Positions 16,682 through 26,328 of a stretch of DNA of 64,000 bases are shown here, in pieces. Origin of the DNA: Williamsia muralis NBRC 105860 (lineage in GTDB: Bacteria; Actinomycetota; Actinomycetes; Mycobacteriales; Mycobacteriaceae); assembly GCF_001598915.1 (NCBI RefSeq), contig NZ_BDAP01000002.1:372001-436000 (forward strand). The letters are read 5' to 3'. Made by a program: the position numbers and the translations under genes. Position 1 is the first letter of the stretch, and the number at the start of each line of letters is the position of its first letter. The notes beneath the pieces were generated by a model that had not been told where the DNA came from, ran no database searches, and saw only the letters and a program-made list of their open reading frames with translations.

Positions 16682-18865
16682 CTAACTGCTCGGTCGGCTC
16701 AGTGGGGACGGAGTGGACGGCTCAGCAGCGCCGTACATCAGTTCGAGTTCGCCGAGATACGCGCATGTGCCGATCAGTGGTCGCGCAGTGGCCATGTCCA
16801 ATGGGTGATCGGCGGTGTCCGCGCGCAGAGCCGAGACAGCATCTTCGGCGATCCCGACTCCGCCGTCGGTGTGCGGCGTGTGGCCGGTCCGGATCTTGTC
16901 GGTGTGGCGCCTGACCACCGCCCGAAGTCGCGGATGGCCGTTTGGGTCGGGCGGCAACGGGAGGTCTGCGATCGAATCGGCGACCACCCGGAGGCGAGTG
17001 GCGTGTCCGAAAGCTCGGAGCATGGGCGTTCGCTCGTCTGTGGGCCCACCACTTTCTGAAAGATATTGGCGTGCTGCGTCATCGGCGGTGCGATAAGCAA
17101 TGACACTCAGGTTGCGATGCTTGGTGACGTCGGCGTTCGCCGAGGGGTCGGCGGCCCGGAGCAATCGGCCCACCACAACATCGAGGTACTGCAGGTACTG
17201 GCCGGTTGCGCCGTCGATGGCCGCACGTGCCGTCGCTGCGACACCTCGGGGCCAGAGGAGAAACGAGACCACCACTGCCACTGCGCATCCGATGGCAACG
17301 TCCTCGACGCGGATCAGGCCCACGTGCCAACCGCTGGGCTTGAGAATGTTGAACATGGTGATCACCAGCACCGTGAACGCGGCTTGACCGGCGGCAAAGG
17401 AGAAGACCTTGGGAATGTAGGCGGCTCCGAAAGCTGCAAACGGAAGCAGAACCCACAACAGGGTGCCGTTGGTACCCAACACGACGACGATGGCTCCGCC
17501 TATGACAAACCCCGCGGTGGTTCCCGCCACTGCCCGTACGACTTTCGAGCCCGTGGTCAGGGCGCTACTGCGCAGAACCGACATCGCGCCCAGCACCACC
17601 CAGAACCCGTGCTGCACCGGCACCATCTGAATGAGGGCCACTGCGGCAGCGAGGCCCACACCGGTGCGCAGGGCGTTGCGGGCGATCACAGACCGGGCTA
17701 TGACGACCGACGACGCGGCTTTTCGGGTGGCCTCGACTTCGGACAGCACGAGATCTGCTGCGCCGGTCGGTGGCAACTGCCTGCCCAGCACCTTGGCGAT
17801 CATCGGCCGCGCATCGGCAGCAGACGACCACGCGATGGTCCGCCCGACGAGAGCCACTGTTGTGCCGACGGTGTGAACCGTGAGCAGTCGGGCGCCAGTG
17901 GCCTCCGCCTCGGACTCGCTCGGTTCGGCGGCGATCTGTTCGACGTTGTGACCGAATCGGTTTCGCAACACCGAGGTCAGGTCCGTTGCTGTGCAGACGA
18001 GTCGTTGCCGATACAGGTCATCGTCTTCTGTTGACCGCCCTTCGCCGAGCACCTCGACGCAACGACGCAGGACCGCCGAGGCCGGGTCTCGGACTTCTTC
18101 GAGTAACCGGTTCTGGCCGTGAGTGGTCTGAGCGGCAAGCCATTCGAGGTCGTCCACCACGCGCGCCAGAGCTCGACTGCCGGCCGTGAGCCCCGTAGGT
18201 CGGCTGTCGGTACCCAGGTACACCTGACGCAGTTTGTTCATCGCGTCCATGACTCGCGCGGTGGACGCGGTGTCGGTGTCGCTCATGGCGATGTGTTGGG
18301 CAAGGGCATCGCAGACTTCCCGGGCCCGGCGGCGCAGCGCATCGTGGTGATCCGGGGGCAGGAGATACAGCGCAGCCGGGATGCAGAACACCAGGGCCAG
18401 AGTCCAACCCAGCAGTCGGTCGGAGATGGGGCCGACATCGGGAACTGCCACCGGCAGGACAAACGCGAGGAGAGCAGCTCGCTGGCCCGCGGCGAAACTC
18501 GAACTGAGAATGGCCAGGTACGACACCACCACCCCGACCACCAGCATCGAGACCACGCCCACCCATGCAGGCGCCGCCAGAATCGTTCCGACGGTGATGA
18601 ATACGTATCCCACCACAGCGAGGCCGGCGAAGCTGACGGCACGTCGAGTGCGGTTGCCCGGGAAGTCGACCAGCACCAGGAGCGCAATGGTGCCGAAGAT
18701 GGCGAACAACGGAGTCTGGGGGCCGCCGACATGCACGGCGATGGCAGCCACGATCGGGACGATGATCGCGGTGCGAACCGCCCTCCGCAGCGCATCGAAA
18801 CCGTGGTCGCGCGAACGCGCGGCCGCAGGCAGCGAGCGCAGTCGACGCGGGACGGGCAAGCCCAT
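16682..18865 (-). CDS. FUSC family membrane protein (aromatic acid exporter-like)
   Basis: A protein of about 727 residues with two similar halves, each a hydrophobic bundle followed by a helical cytoplasmic region, as in FUSC/YccS/AaeB proteins. The second bundle contains the pattern HGFWVVLGAMSVLRSSALTT, close to the family's conserved segment, followed by RAVAGTTAGFVIGG. The first bundle begins at PLFAIFGTIALLVLVDFPG. Such proteins are thought to export aromatic acids or small lipids. The ATG at 18865 is preferred to a GTG at 18898; neither has a strong ribosome site. Confidence 0.85.
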   Translation of the reverse strand: MGLPVPRRLRSLPAAARSRDHGFDALRRAVRTAIIVPIVAAIAVHVGGPQTPLFAIFGTIALLVLVDFPGNRTRRAVSFAGLAVVGYVFITVGTILAAPAWVGVVSMLVVGVVVSYLAILSSSFAAGQRAALLAFVLPVAVPDVGPISDRLLGWTLALVFCIPAALYLLPPDHHDALRRRAREVCDALAQHIAMSDTDTASTARVMDAMNKLRQVYLGTDSRPTGLTAGSRALARVVDDLEWLAAQTTHGQNRLLEEVRDPASAVLRRCVEVLGEGRSTEDDDLYRQRLVCTATDLTSVLRNRFGHNVEQIAAEPSESEAEATGARLLTVHTVGTTVALVGRTIAWSSAADARPMIAKVLGRQLPPTGAADLVLSEVEATRKAASSVVIARSVIARNALRTGVGLAAAVALIQMVPVQHGFWVVLGAMSVLRSSALTTGSKVVRAVAGTTAGFVIGGAIVVVLGTNGTLLWVLLPFAAFGAAYIPKVFSFAAGQAAFTVLVITMFNILKPSGWHVGLIRVEDVAIGCAVAVVVSFLLWPRGVAATARAAIDGATGQYLQYLDVVVGRLLRAADPSANADVTKHRNLSVIAYRTADDAARQYLSESGGPTDERTPMLRAFGHATRLRVVADSIADLPLPPDPNGHPRLRAVVRRHTDKIRTGHTPHTDGGVGIAEDAVSALRADTADHPLDMATARPLIGTCAYLGELELMYGAAEPSTPSPLSRPSS

Positions 18866-19011
18866 GGCGTGATGGTAACGGCAGGAGTCCGATTCCACGG
18901 GGCAACGGTGGCCGACGTCGAGATCGATGTCGTGCGGCGCCGCAATCGCCTAACGTGGGTTGGGCGAGAGATCAGAAACCCTCGCCGAGCAGAACGAGAA
19001 TGGAGATTCGC

Positions 19012-19221
19012 ATGAGCGACAACGTCTACCGCGTCACCGAGATCGTCGGGTCGTCGACAACAAGTACCGACGATGCGATCAAGACCGCGATAGCCCGGGC
19101 CAACAAGTCGCTGCGCAACGTGGATTGGTTCGAGGTGATCGAGACCCGAGGACACGTGGAGAACGGAGAGCTCGCGCACTTCCAGGTCACCCTGAAGGTC
19201 GGTTTCAAACTGGAGGACTGA
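19012..19221 (+). CDS. Dodecin (copy 1)
   Basis: A 69-residue flavin-storage protein that assembles into hollow dodecamers and holds pairs of riboflavin, FMN or FAD. The sequence is full-family length. It starts MSDNVYRVTEIVGSS, keeps the flavin-stacking Trp in VDWFEVIETRG and ends HFQVTLKVGFKLED. The ATG follows GGAG. By my hand alignment it shares 55 of 69 residues with the second dodecin at 39804-40013. It converges with the MerR gene with only 12 bases between. Confidence 0.95.
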   Translation: MSDNVYRVTEIVGSSTTSTDDAIKTAIARANKSLRNVDWFEVIETRGHVENGELAHFQVTLKVGFKLED

Positions 19222-19233
19222 GGAGTTCCATCG

Positions 19234-19608
19234 TCAGTCGAGGTCGTCGAGTATGCCGATGAACTCGGTGGCGTAGTCGACGTGGGTGAGCAGGCGTTCG
19301 TAGCGGTTTCGGGCGTCGGCTCTCACCTCGTCGATGACGGTACGGGCAGCGGGATCCGGCTTGTCGGAACCGTGCAGTGCATCCACGGCGCGTAAGAACG
19401 TGCGCATCTCGTCGAGGCTGTAGCCCAGTGGTTTCATCCGCCGGATGATCAGCAGACGTCGCACATCGTCTTCGGTGTAGAGCCGGAAGTTGCCTTCGGT
19501 GCGGGCTGTCGGTGCCACCAGATCGATGTCTTCGTAATGGCGCAGAGTCCGGACCGACAGGCCGAGCCGATCGGCAACCTCGCCCACCTTCATGCGGTCG
19601 CCGGCCAT
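19234..19608 (-). CDS. MerR family regulator coupled to a SulP transporter
   Basis: A 124-residue MerR regulator. The winged helix (MKVGEVADRLGLSVRTLRHY) is followed by EDIDLVAPTARTEGNFRLYT, the arm DDVRRLLIIRRMKPLGYSLDEM, and a helical effector region without metal-binding cysteines, so a metal sensor is unlikely. Its ATG overlaps the TGA of the SulP gene in the form TGATG, so translation is probably coupled. A start at the internal Met6 is also possible. It probably controls its own operon, where a perfect inverted repeat lies upstream of sulP. Confidence 0.88.
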   Translation of the reverse strand: MAGDRMKVGEVADRLGLSVRTLRHYEDIDLVAPTARTEGNFRLYTEDDVRRLLIIRRMKPLGYSLDEMRTFLRAVDALHGSDKPDPAARTVIDEVRADARNRYERLLTHVDYATEFIGILDDLD

Positions 19609-21140
19609 CAGTCGGATGCGCCGAGTCGACCCGACAACCGTTCGAGGCGCGCGAGCCCCGCGCCCTCCAGCCCGACGATCGTGGCCTGTTTGCCACGCGT
19701 CCGGTACTTACCCAGTACGGCATCGAGACTGGCGACCGTCGACGCATCCCAGACGTCGGCATCGCTCAGGTCGATGATGACCCTGTCGGGATCGCCCGCA
19801 TAGTCGAACTGATAGACCAGGTCATTGCTCGACGCGAAGAACAGCTGTCCGGTGACCCGGTAGCGACGCACCTCGGCGAAATCGGCACTCTCGGGGTCGT
19901 TTTCGGTGACCGGCGTGACCGTGGTGAGATGTGCGACCCGGCGGGCGAACAACACCATCGCGGTGAGCACGCCGAGAACGACGCCGATGGCGAGATTGCT
20001 GGTGAAAACCGTTGCGACAACGGTGACCAGCATGACAAGAGTTTCCGGAAACGGCATCACCCGCAGGGTTCGGGGATGGACGCTGTGCCAGTCGAACGTA
20101 CCGACTGACACCATGATCATCACGGCGACCAGGGCGGCCATCGGGATGACACCGACGATGTCGCCGAGAACCACCACAAGGATCAACAGGAACAACCCCG
20201 CGAGGAACGTCGACAGCCTGGTTCGCGCGCCCGATTGCTTGACGTTGATCATCGTCTGACCGATCATCGCGCAGCCACCCATGCCGCCGAAGAACCCGGT
20301 GACGACGTTGGCCACTCCTTGGCCCCACCCTTCGCGGGTCTTGTCGGAGTGTGTGTCGGTGATGTCGTCGACCAGCTTGGCTGTCATCAGCGACTCCATC
20401 AGTCCCACGAGGGCCATCGCCAGTGCGTAAGGCGCGATGACCGACAGGGTGTGCATCGTGAACGGCACATCGGGGATCAACAGGGACGGTAGCGAATCGG
20501 GCAATGCGCCTTCGTTTTCCACCGAGGGGACATCCCAGCCGAACGCAGTGACCAGCACCGTCAAACCCACGATCGCCACAAGTGGGGAGGGAATAGCCGT
20601 GGTGAGCCGGGGCAACAGCACGATGATCGCCAAACCCGTTGCCACCAGGGGATAGACGAGCCAGGGGATGTCGTCGCCGATGAGATGCGGCAGTTGGGCT
20701 CCGAAGATGAGAATTGCCAACGCGTTGACGAACCCGGTCATCACGCTGCGGGGGATGAAGCGCATCAACTTGGCGATACCGATCACGCTGAGCGCGATCT
20801 GGAAGATGCCGGCGAGGATGACCGTGGCGATGAGGTAGTCGAGTCCGTAGTCGTCGACGATCGGCGCCACGACAAGCGCAACAGCGCCGGTGGCCGCGGA
20901 GATCATCGCCGGCCGGCCTCCGACCACGGCGATGGTGACGGCCATGGTGAACGACGCGAACAGCCCCACACGCGGGTCGACCCCGGCGATGATCGAGAAC
21001 GAGATGGCCTCGGGGATCAGCGCGAGCGCCACCACCAGACCTGCCAGCACCTCCCGCCGGAGATCGCGTGGTGAACGCACGAGCGCGCGCACCGTCGCCG
21101 GCGGGTTCTGAGAATGGGTGACGGAGTTCGTGCTGGGCAC
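19608..21140 (-). CDS. SulP family anion transporter with STAS domain
   Basis: A 510-residue inner-membrane carrier for sulfate, bicarbonate or another anion. The N-terminal half begins with the family pattern [32 protein letters not shown] follows, and about 10-12 helices can be counted. From about residue 415 a cytoplasmic STAS domain follows, containing [20 protein letters not shown], the site of the usual phosphorylatable Ser/Thr. The GTG at 21140 follows GAAAGGAC. No carbonic anhydrase or sulfate-assimilation gene is near, so the anion is open. It is coupled to the downstream MerR gene. Confidence 0.92.
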   Translation of the reverse strand: MPSTNSVTHSQNPPATVRALVRSPRDLRREVLAGLVVALALIPEAISFSIIAGVDPRVGLFASFTMAVTIAVVGGRPAMISAATGAVALVVAPIVDDYGLDYLIATVILAGIFQIALSVIGIAKLMRFIPRSVMTGFVNALAILIFGAQLPHLIGDDIPWLVYPLVATGLAIIVLLPRLTTAIPSPLVAIVGLTVLVTAFGWDVPSVENEGALPDSLPSLLIPDVPFTMHTLSVIAPYALAMALVGLMESLMTAKLVDDITDTHSDKTREGWGQGVANVVTGFFGGMGGCAMIGQTMINVKQSGARTRLSTFLAGLFLLILVVVLGDIVGVIPMAALVAVMIMVSVGTFDWHSVHPRTLRVMPFPETLVMLVTVVATVFTSNLAIGVVLGVLTAMVLFARRVAHLTTVTPVTENDPESADFAEVRRYRVTGQLFFASSNDLVYQFDYAGDPDRVIIDLSDADVWDASTVASLDAVLGKYRTRGKQATIVGLEGAGLARLERLSGRLGASD

Positions 21141-21205
21141 GCGCGTCCTTTCGAGCAGATGTGGGCAGTCGGGAGTGATGACCGGCAGACGTGGCCGGGA
21201 CGCCC

Positions 21206-21232
21206 GCAAACCTACCGTAACGAGAGGTTTGC
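21206..21232. promoter_or_regulatory. Inverted repeat upstream of sulP
   Basis: GCAAACCT-N11-AGGTTTGC is a perfect 8-base inverted repeat 66 bases upstream of the SulP start and 27 bases past the end of the amidohydrolase gene. It lacks a T-run on either side, so an operator, perhaps for the MerR protein of the operon, is as likely as a terminator. Confidence 0.4.
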
Positions 21233-21258
21233 CCCAACCCGTGCTGGCGCGATCGCCG

Positions 21259-22776
21259 TTACAGGGCCAGGTGAACGGGCCGGCCACGGACGACGGTGGC
21301 GGCGACCCCGAGTGCGCGCAGACGAGCGCCCATCTGTGTCGACGAACCCGATGCGATCGGATTGTCGTCGAGCAGCACCACGTCGCCCCGACTGCCCACT
21401 GCCACCGTGGTCTGCCCATCAGTACTGGCCGAAAGGGCTTGCGCCGGGGTGAGCGCCTCATCGGGGTTCCACGGCTCGGTTGTCGCGTCGGCGCCCCGAT
21501 CGACGGCTGCTGCCATCGCGATCCTCGGGTCGAGCGGGGCAACCGGTGCATCGGAGCCGAGCGCGAGTGTGACACCGCCCCGCAGCATCGAACGAAGGGC
21601 GAAACAACGGTCGGTGCGGTCGGACCAGCATTGCCGGGCCACCTCCCGGTCGTCGACCAGATGGGCCGGCTGGACACTCGCCCGTACGCCCAGTTCTCGC
21701 ATCCGCCGGATGTCGTCGTGGCGGATGAGTTGCACGTGTTCGATGCCGCCGCGCGCGCCGGTTGCCTCGAACGCGCTCAGTGCCTGGCCCACCGCAGCAT
21801 CACCGATGGCGTGCAAGGCGATGTCCATACCGCCGCGGTGCCCACGGGAGAGCAACTCCACGAGGGACTGGTGGTCGTACGCCTGGTGGCCGAGTGTGTG
21901 GTGTTCGGTGTCGGTATAGGGCTCGCAGCAGAACGCGGTGCGGGTGTTGAGCGACCCGTCCGAGAAGATCTTCAACGGACCCATGGTCAGCAACCCTCGT
22001 CCGTCGGCGAGTTCGCTGCCCGTTCGCAGACCTGCCGCCAGGACATCGTCGAGTCTGTCGGGATACGTCACCGGCCGGATGCGGATCTGGTCGATACCGC
22101 GGGCAAATCGCTCCGGCCACTCCAGGTAGCCCGCAGCCATCTCGAAGTCGACGACACCGACAACACCTTTGCTCGCTGCGTCCGAGATGGTCGCGCGCAG
22201 CAGGTCGTCGATGTTCTCCGATGCGGCGGTCAGGGCGCTGACATGGTGTTGCAGATCGAACCACTCGGACTCGAGAAGTGGCCCGCCGCGAAGCGGAACC
22301 CCCAGAAGTGCAAGAGCTTTGGTGTTCAGCCAGCCGGTGTGACCGTCGCCGCTGGCCAGGATGACCGGATGGGATCCGCTGACGGTGTCGAGCATGGCAG
22401 CGGTTGGCTGTTCGGGCCAGGTGGCCGTTCGGAATCCGTAGCCGACGATCGCGCCGGACCTCCAGGGGTGGGGCAGTGACGCCACGTGGTCGGCGACGAT
22501 GCGCAGCACGTCACCAGGACTTGAAGTGCCGGATACGTCCAGTTTGGAACGGCTTTGGGCCCACCAGGTGAGGTGAGCGTGCTGGTCCCAGAGTCCGGGG
22601 ATGGCCCAGCGGCCGTCGGCGTCGATCACCGTCTCTGCGCCGCGTGGGCGAAGCCCGGCAGCGATCTCGGTCACCGTTCCGTCGTCGATCCGGATGTCGA
22701 CGGGGAGATCTGTGGGGGTTGGTCGGCCGACCGGAACCAATCGCGCACTGCGGATCAGAGTGGATGAGACGGTCAT
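21259..22776 (-). CDS. Amidohydrolase family protein (YtcJ-like)
   Basis: A 505-residue metal-dependent hydrolase of the amidohydrolase superfamily. The metal-binding DQHAHLTWW motif sits near residue 65. The YtcJ subgroup features GPLKIFSDGSLNTRTAF, LHAIGDAAV, GGIEHVQL and GSDAPVAPLDPR follow in order, the last with the final metal/catalytic Asp. Such proteins act on amides or formamides, but the true substrate is rarely known. It is divergent from the acyl-CoA ligase over 65 bases. The SulP/MerR pair follows downstream on the same strand. Confidence 0.88.
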   Translation of the reverse strand: MTVSSTLIRSARLVPVGRPTPTDLPVDIRIDDGTVTEIAAGLRPRGAETVIDADGRWAIPGLWDQHAHLTWWAQSRSKLDVSGTSSPGDVLRIVADHVASLPHPWRSGAIVGYGFRTATWPEQPTAAMLDTVSGSHPVILASGDGHTGWLNTKALALLGVPLRGGPLLESEWFDLQHHVSALTAASENIDDLLRATISDAASKGVVGVVDFEMAAGYLEWPERFARGIDQIRIRPVTYPDRLDDVLAAGLRTGSELADGRGLLTMGPLKIFSDGSLNTRTAFCCEPYTDTEHHTLGHQAYDHQSLVELLSRGHRGGMDIALHAIGDAAVGQALSAFEATGARGGIEHVQLIRHDDIRRMRELGVRASVQPAHLVDDREVARQCWSDRTDRCFALRSMLRGGVTLALGSDAPVAPLDPRIAMAAAVDRGADATTEPWNPDEALTPAQALSASTDGQTTVAVGSRGDVVLLDDNPIASGSSTQMGARLRALGVAATVVRGRPVHLAL

Positions 22777-22841
22777 GGCGCCCAGCTTCTCACGACAGAT
22801 ATGCGTTCGAGATACTTGGACTTCCTATAAAGTTTGTTCCC

Positions 22842-24371
22842 ATGAGCACAATGTTTCGTGCCAGTACCGTCGACGGCATCCTCCGGCGGAGTGCGGCCAA
22901 ATTTCCTGATCGGATCGCACTCCGGTTCGCCGATCGCTCGTGGTCCTATCGCGATCTCGATGCCGCTGTCAGCAGGGCCGCGGGACACCTCCGGTCGATC
23001 GGCCTGAGCGGAGGTGATCGGGTCGCGGCGTACGGCACCAACTCCGACGCCTACCTCATCGGGTTTTTGGCCTGTGCCCGCGCCGGACTGGTCCATGTAC
23101 CTGTCAACTATGCGCTGAAGGGTGGCGAGCTCGAATACCTCGTCGGGCAGTCGGGAAGTCGTGCGGTGCTGGTGGACCCGGCACTTCGGCCGGGCCTCAC
23201 GCCTGTCGCCGAATCGCTGCGTGTCGAGCACGTCATTGCTCTACGTGACGACACGGATTCGCTACTGGCGTGGTGCAGTTCGGGAGACATCCCGGACATC
23301 GACGATCCGGTTGACGAGACCAGCCTCGTGCAATTGCTCTACACCTCGGGAACCACGTCGAAACCCAAGGGCGCGATGATGACCCACGGCGCCATGGTCC
23401 ACGAATACGTGTCTTCGGTGATGGCGCTCGCCTTCACCGACTCGGACAATCCGCTCATCTGCATGCCGCTCTACCACTCGGCGGGCATGCACGTGTTCAT
23501 GCTCCCGTACCTGTCGGTGGGAGCCACGATCAGCCTCATGGAGACCCCGGACATCCCGGAGATCCTGCGGCGCATCGAAAGCGAGAAGATCGGGTCGCTG
23601 TTCCTGGCGCCGACCGTGTGGGTTCCGCTGGCCGGTCATCCCGATCTCGAGACCCGCGATCTCTCGACCCTGCGTAAGGCCCAGTACGGTGCCTCCATCA
23701 TGCCGGTCACCGTGCTGAACCGGCTACGCGAACGCTACCCCGACATCGCCTTCTACAACTGCTTCGGCCAGTCCGAAATCGGCCCGCTGGCAACGGTTCT
23801 GCAACCCGAAGAGCACGAAGATCGGCCGGCATCGTGTGGCCGAGCTGTGTTCTTTGTCGAGACGCGAGTGGTGGACACCGACGGCAACGACGTTGCCGAC
23901 GGCACCCCGGGTGAGGTGCTCTACCGCTCTCCGCAACTGTGCCAAGGCTATTGGGACAATCCCGCGGCCACCGAGGAAGCGTTCCGAGATGGCTGGTTCC
24001 ATTCCGGTGACCTGGTAACTCGTGACGCGCAGGGCTACATCACCGTGGTCGACCGGATCAAAGACGTCATCAACACCGGTGGGATCTTGGTGGCATCCCG
24101 TGAAGTCGAAGATGCGGTGTACACCCATCCCGGTGTCGCGGAGGTCGCAGTGATCGGTACACCGGATGAGAAGTGGATCGAGGCGATCACTGCAGTGGTG
24201 GTGCTGCGTCCGGACGCAGGCGACGTGTCGCCCGATGATCTGATCGCTCACGTCAAAGAGCAGATCGCCCCCTTCAAAGTGCCGAAACGCGTTGTGTTCG
24301 TGGATGAACTGCCGCGGAATCAGAGTGGGAAGCTGCTCAAGCGGGAACTGCGCAGCGGACTGCAGGACTAG
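22842..24371 (+). CDS. Acyl-CoA synthetase (fatty-acid-CoA ligase family)
   Basis: A 509-residue adenylating enzyme that activates a carboxylic acid to its CoA thioester through an acyl-AMP. The ATP loop QLLYTSGTTSKPKGAMMTH is near residues 163-181, FGQSEIGPLAT supplies the A5 motif, GWFHSGDLVTRDAQGYITVVD the A7/A8 hinge, and NQSGKLLKREL the catalytic Lys at the end. The ATG at 22842 has no ribosome site, but a TATAAA box lies at 22826-22831, so a very short leader is possible. It is followed after ten bases by a PPOX-type flavin protein. Confidence 0.92.
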   Translation: MSTMFRASTVDGILRRSAAKFPDRIALRFADRSWSYRDLDAAVSRAAGHLRSIGLSGGDRVAAYGTNSDAYLIGFLACARAGLVHVPVNYALKGGELEYLVGQSGSRAVLVDPALRPGLTPVAESLRVEHVIALRDDTDSLLAWCSSGDIPDIDDPVDETSLVQLLYTSGTTSKPKGAMMTHGAMVHEYVSSVMALAFTDSDNPLICMPLYHSAGMHVFMLPYLSVGATISLMETPDIPEILRRIESEKIGSLFLAPTVWVPLAGHPDLETRDLSTLRKAQYGASIMPVTVLNRLRERYPDIAFYNCFGQSEIGPLATVLQPEEHEDRPASCGRAVFFVETRVVDTDGNDVADGTPGEVLYRSPQLCQGYWDNPAATEEAFRDGWFHSGDLVTRDAQGYITVVDRIKDVINTGGILVASREVEDAVYTHPGVAEVAVIGTPDEKWIEAITAVVVLRPDAGDVSPDDLIAHVKEQIAPFKVPKRVVFVDELPRNQSGKLLKRELRSGLQD

Positions 24372-24381
24372 ACTGCAACCC

Positions 24382-24864
24382 ATGGCCAGAACAGTTGCGA
24401 CCACCACAGACGTCGAACGCGAAGCGCTGCTGGACTTTGTCCGGCCGCGGCACCACATGCTGCTCAGTACCGTCCGATCCGATGGCAGTCCGCAGCTATC
24501 GCCGGTCACCGGAGGAGTGGACGAGGAAGGCCGCATCGTCATATCGACATACCCCGGCCGCGCCAAGACGGCGAACGCCCGCCGCAACAGCTCGGTGAGC
24601 GTGTGTGTGGTGTCCGACGAATGGAACGGCGCCTGGGTCCAGGTCGATGGAACCGCCGAGGTGCTCGACATGCCGGAGGCCGAAGATGCACTTGTCGACT
24701 ACTTTCGCAGCATCTCCGGTGAGCACCCCGACTGGGACGATTACCGCAAGGCGATGCGTGTGCAAGGCAAGTCGCTGATTCGCATTACCCCGTCGCGCTG
24801 GAGTCCCATTGCCACCGGCGGATTTCCGGAAGACGTGGCTACCCGCCTCGACGCACAGGACTGA
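24382..24864 (+). CDS. PPOX-class F420/FMN-dependent oxidoreductase
   Basis: A 160-residue split-barrel protein of the pyridoxamine-phosphate-oxidase-like group, many of which use F420 in actinobacteria. The pattern HHMLLSTVRSDGSPQLSPVTGG, then RIVISTYPGRAKTANARRN, fits the TIGR03618/TIGR03667-type proteins, with cofactor-contacting Arg and Lys. The ending ITPSRWSPIATGG is also usual. It begins ten bases after the acyl-CoA ligase and is surely in the same transcript. A strong hairpin follows at 24900. The substrate is not known. Confidence 0.85.
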   Translation: MARTVATTTDVEREALLDFVRPRHHMLLSTVRSDGSPQLSPVTGGVDEEGRIVISTYPGRAKTANARRNSSVSVCVVSDEWNGAWVQVDGTAEVLDMPEAEDALVDYFRSISGEHPDWDDYRKAMRVQGKSLIRITPSRWSPIATGGFPEDVATRLDAQD

Positions 24865-24899
24865 CTGCGGCGGAGATTGTCCACGCACCGTCTTGTGCA

Positions 24900-24927
24900 C
24901 CGCGCACGGGTTTGAACCGGTGCGCGG
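24900..24927. terminator. Bidirectional hairpin between convergent genes
   Basis: CCGCGCAC pairs with GTGCGCGG, and inside it GGTT-TG-AACC forms a second perfect stem across a single G-G mismatch. It lies between the PPOX gene (+) and the HTH citrate synthase (-) and probably ends both transcripts. Confidence 0.65.
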
Positions 24928-24968
24928 CGATCAAAACGGTGCGACGGCGCCTACGACACACATTCTGC

Positions 24969-26228
24969 TCACGGGGCAGGTGGTCGCACCCCGACGTAGA
25001 CACCCTGCGGCCGGAACCGCAGTCTCGGCTCCTCGTACTCCTCGATGGCGTGGGCAACCCATCCTGCGATCCGCGCGATCGCGAAGATCGTCTCGGCCGC
25101 GTCAGGCGCCATGTCGAAGCGGACCGCGATCGCGGCCAGTGCCATATCCGAATTGAGGAACGCGGCATCGGTCTGGCCGGCGATACCCCGCAACTCTTCG
25201 ATGGTTCGGATGACTTTCCGGTTGCCGCCGGTGGTGGTGGCCATCAACTCGAACAGGGCCTCGGCTCGCGGATCGTGGTCCCGGTACACCACGTGGCCGA
25301 ATCCAGGTGTGGCCTGGTCTGGCCCCGACCACAGCGCCAATGCACTCGAAGAATTGTCCAGAGCATCGGCCAGGAATCGTGACGCCCTGGTGGCGGCACC
25401 TCCGTGCAACGGCCCGTCGAGCGCACCGAGTCCCGCGGTGACGACCGAATAGATGCTGCCGCGCGCGCTCGCGGCCACCCTGGCCGCGACCGTGCTCGCA
25501 GTCAGGTCGTGGTCGGCCAGCAAGACCAGCGCGGCGTTCAGCAAGCGGACACGGCCGCGGTTGGCCGGGATCGGGGTGAGCCGCGGCCACAGCCTCGCCG
25601 CGAGTGATGGCCCGATTGCGTCCTGACCAGAGGCGACAGGTAAACAATCGACCACCGTGTCGAGAATGCCGGCGGCCTTGCGGGTCACCACATCGTGGGT
25701 GAGTTGGTGGCGGAGGTTGTCGCGGGATCCGAGTACGCCGATGGCCATTCTGACCATGTCGACACGGCGGCGTGCGGGGTTGCTGAGGGCTCTCAACTGT
25801 TTGATCACACTGCCGGGCAGCATGTTTCGACCCCAACCGGGCTCACTCTGCCACAGCATTGCGGCAACTGCCTCGAAGTCCACCGAGGTGGCGAGCACGG
25901 CGGCATCCTGGCCACGGTAGTAGAGGTGATCGTCGTCGAGCAGTGTGATCTGGGTTCGGATACGTTCGACGACCCCTGCCGGTGGTCGGCCGGCGGAACG
26001 CCGGGTCAATGCGTCCACCTCGTCGACGGCGAACACGCTGCCCCGGACCCCGTCGACGGCAGCGCTGGTCAACAGCCCCCGACTCACGTAGGCGTACACG
26101 GTTTGCGTTTTGACGCCGAGCACCCGGGCGACTTGCGCGGTGGTGAGGTAGTCGCGTCCATCGTGTCGCAGCGGTGTGGGTCGCCGCCGACGGTGATGGG
26201 CCACGTGGTCGGTCGATCGAACTGCCAT
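24969..26228 (-). CDS. Citrate synthase family protein with N-terminal helix-turn-helix
   Basis: A 419-residue fusion. Residues about 26-52 form a MerR-like helix-turn-helix (LTTAQVARVLGVKTQTVYAY, then VSRGLL). The rest is a citrate synthase fold with GPLHGGAATRASRF, PGFGHVVYRDHDPRAEALF and IARIAGWVAHAIEEYE, which keep the active-site His pair and Arg. It condenses, or once condensed, acetyl- or propionyl-CoA with oxaloacetate; a regulatory role is possible because of the DNA-binding domain. GAAGGGA precedes the ATG. It is divergent from a second citrate synthase, which it may regulate. Confidence 0.88.
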   Translation of the reverse strand: MAVRSTDHVAHHRRRRPTPLRHDGRDYLTTAQVARVLGVKTQTVYAYVSRGLLTSAAVDGVRGSVFAVDEVDALTRRSAGRPPAGVVERIRTQITLLDDDHLYYRGQDAAVLATSVDFEAVAAMLWQSEPGWGRNMLPGSVIKQLRALSNPARRRVDMVRMAIGVLGSRDNLRHQLTHDVVTRKAAGILDTVVDCLPVASGQDAIGPSLAARLWPRLTPIPANRGRVRLLNAALVLLADHDLTASTVAARVAASARGSIYSVVTAGLGALDGPLHGGAATRASRFLADALDNSSSALALWSGPDQATPGFGHVVYRDHDPRAEALFELMATTTGGNRKVIRTIEELRGIAGQTDAAFLNSDMALAAIAVRFDMAPDAAETIFAIARIAGWVAHAIEEYEEPRLRFRPQGVYVGVRPPAP

Positions 26229-26246
26229 CGTCGAGGTCCCTTCACA

Positions 26247-26259
26247 TTGATTCGATCAA
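26247..26259. promoter_or_regulatory. Palindrome between the divergent citrate synthases
   Basis: TTGAT-TCG-ATCAA is a perfect palindrome 19 bases upstream of the HTH citrate synthase start, inside the 100-base divergent promoter. It is a candidate operator for that protein's DNA-binding domain or for an acetate/propionate regulator. Confidence 0.4.
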
Positions 26260-26328
26260 CATTGACACATAGCAACTACCGGTCGAATGTGATTGCCAGA
26301 CAACCACACTTATGGATCGGAGATTCAC

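Noticed and set aside
21118-22479. A 453-codon plus-strand frame opposite the amidohydrolase
   Set aside because: The minus strand carries all amidohydrolase motifs in order. The plus frame has no recognisable domain and no ribosome site.
26243-26291. CACATT and AATGTG at the two ends of the divergent citrate synthase promoter as one long inverted repeat
   Set aside because: The arms are short, and the next bases align only with a three-base insertion, so chance is likely. Only the central perfect palindrome was kept.
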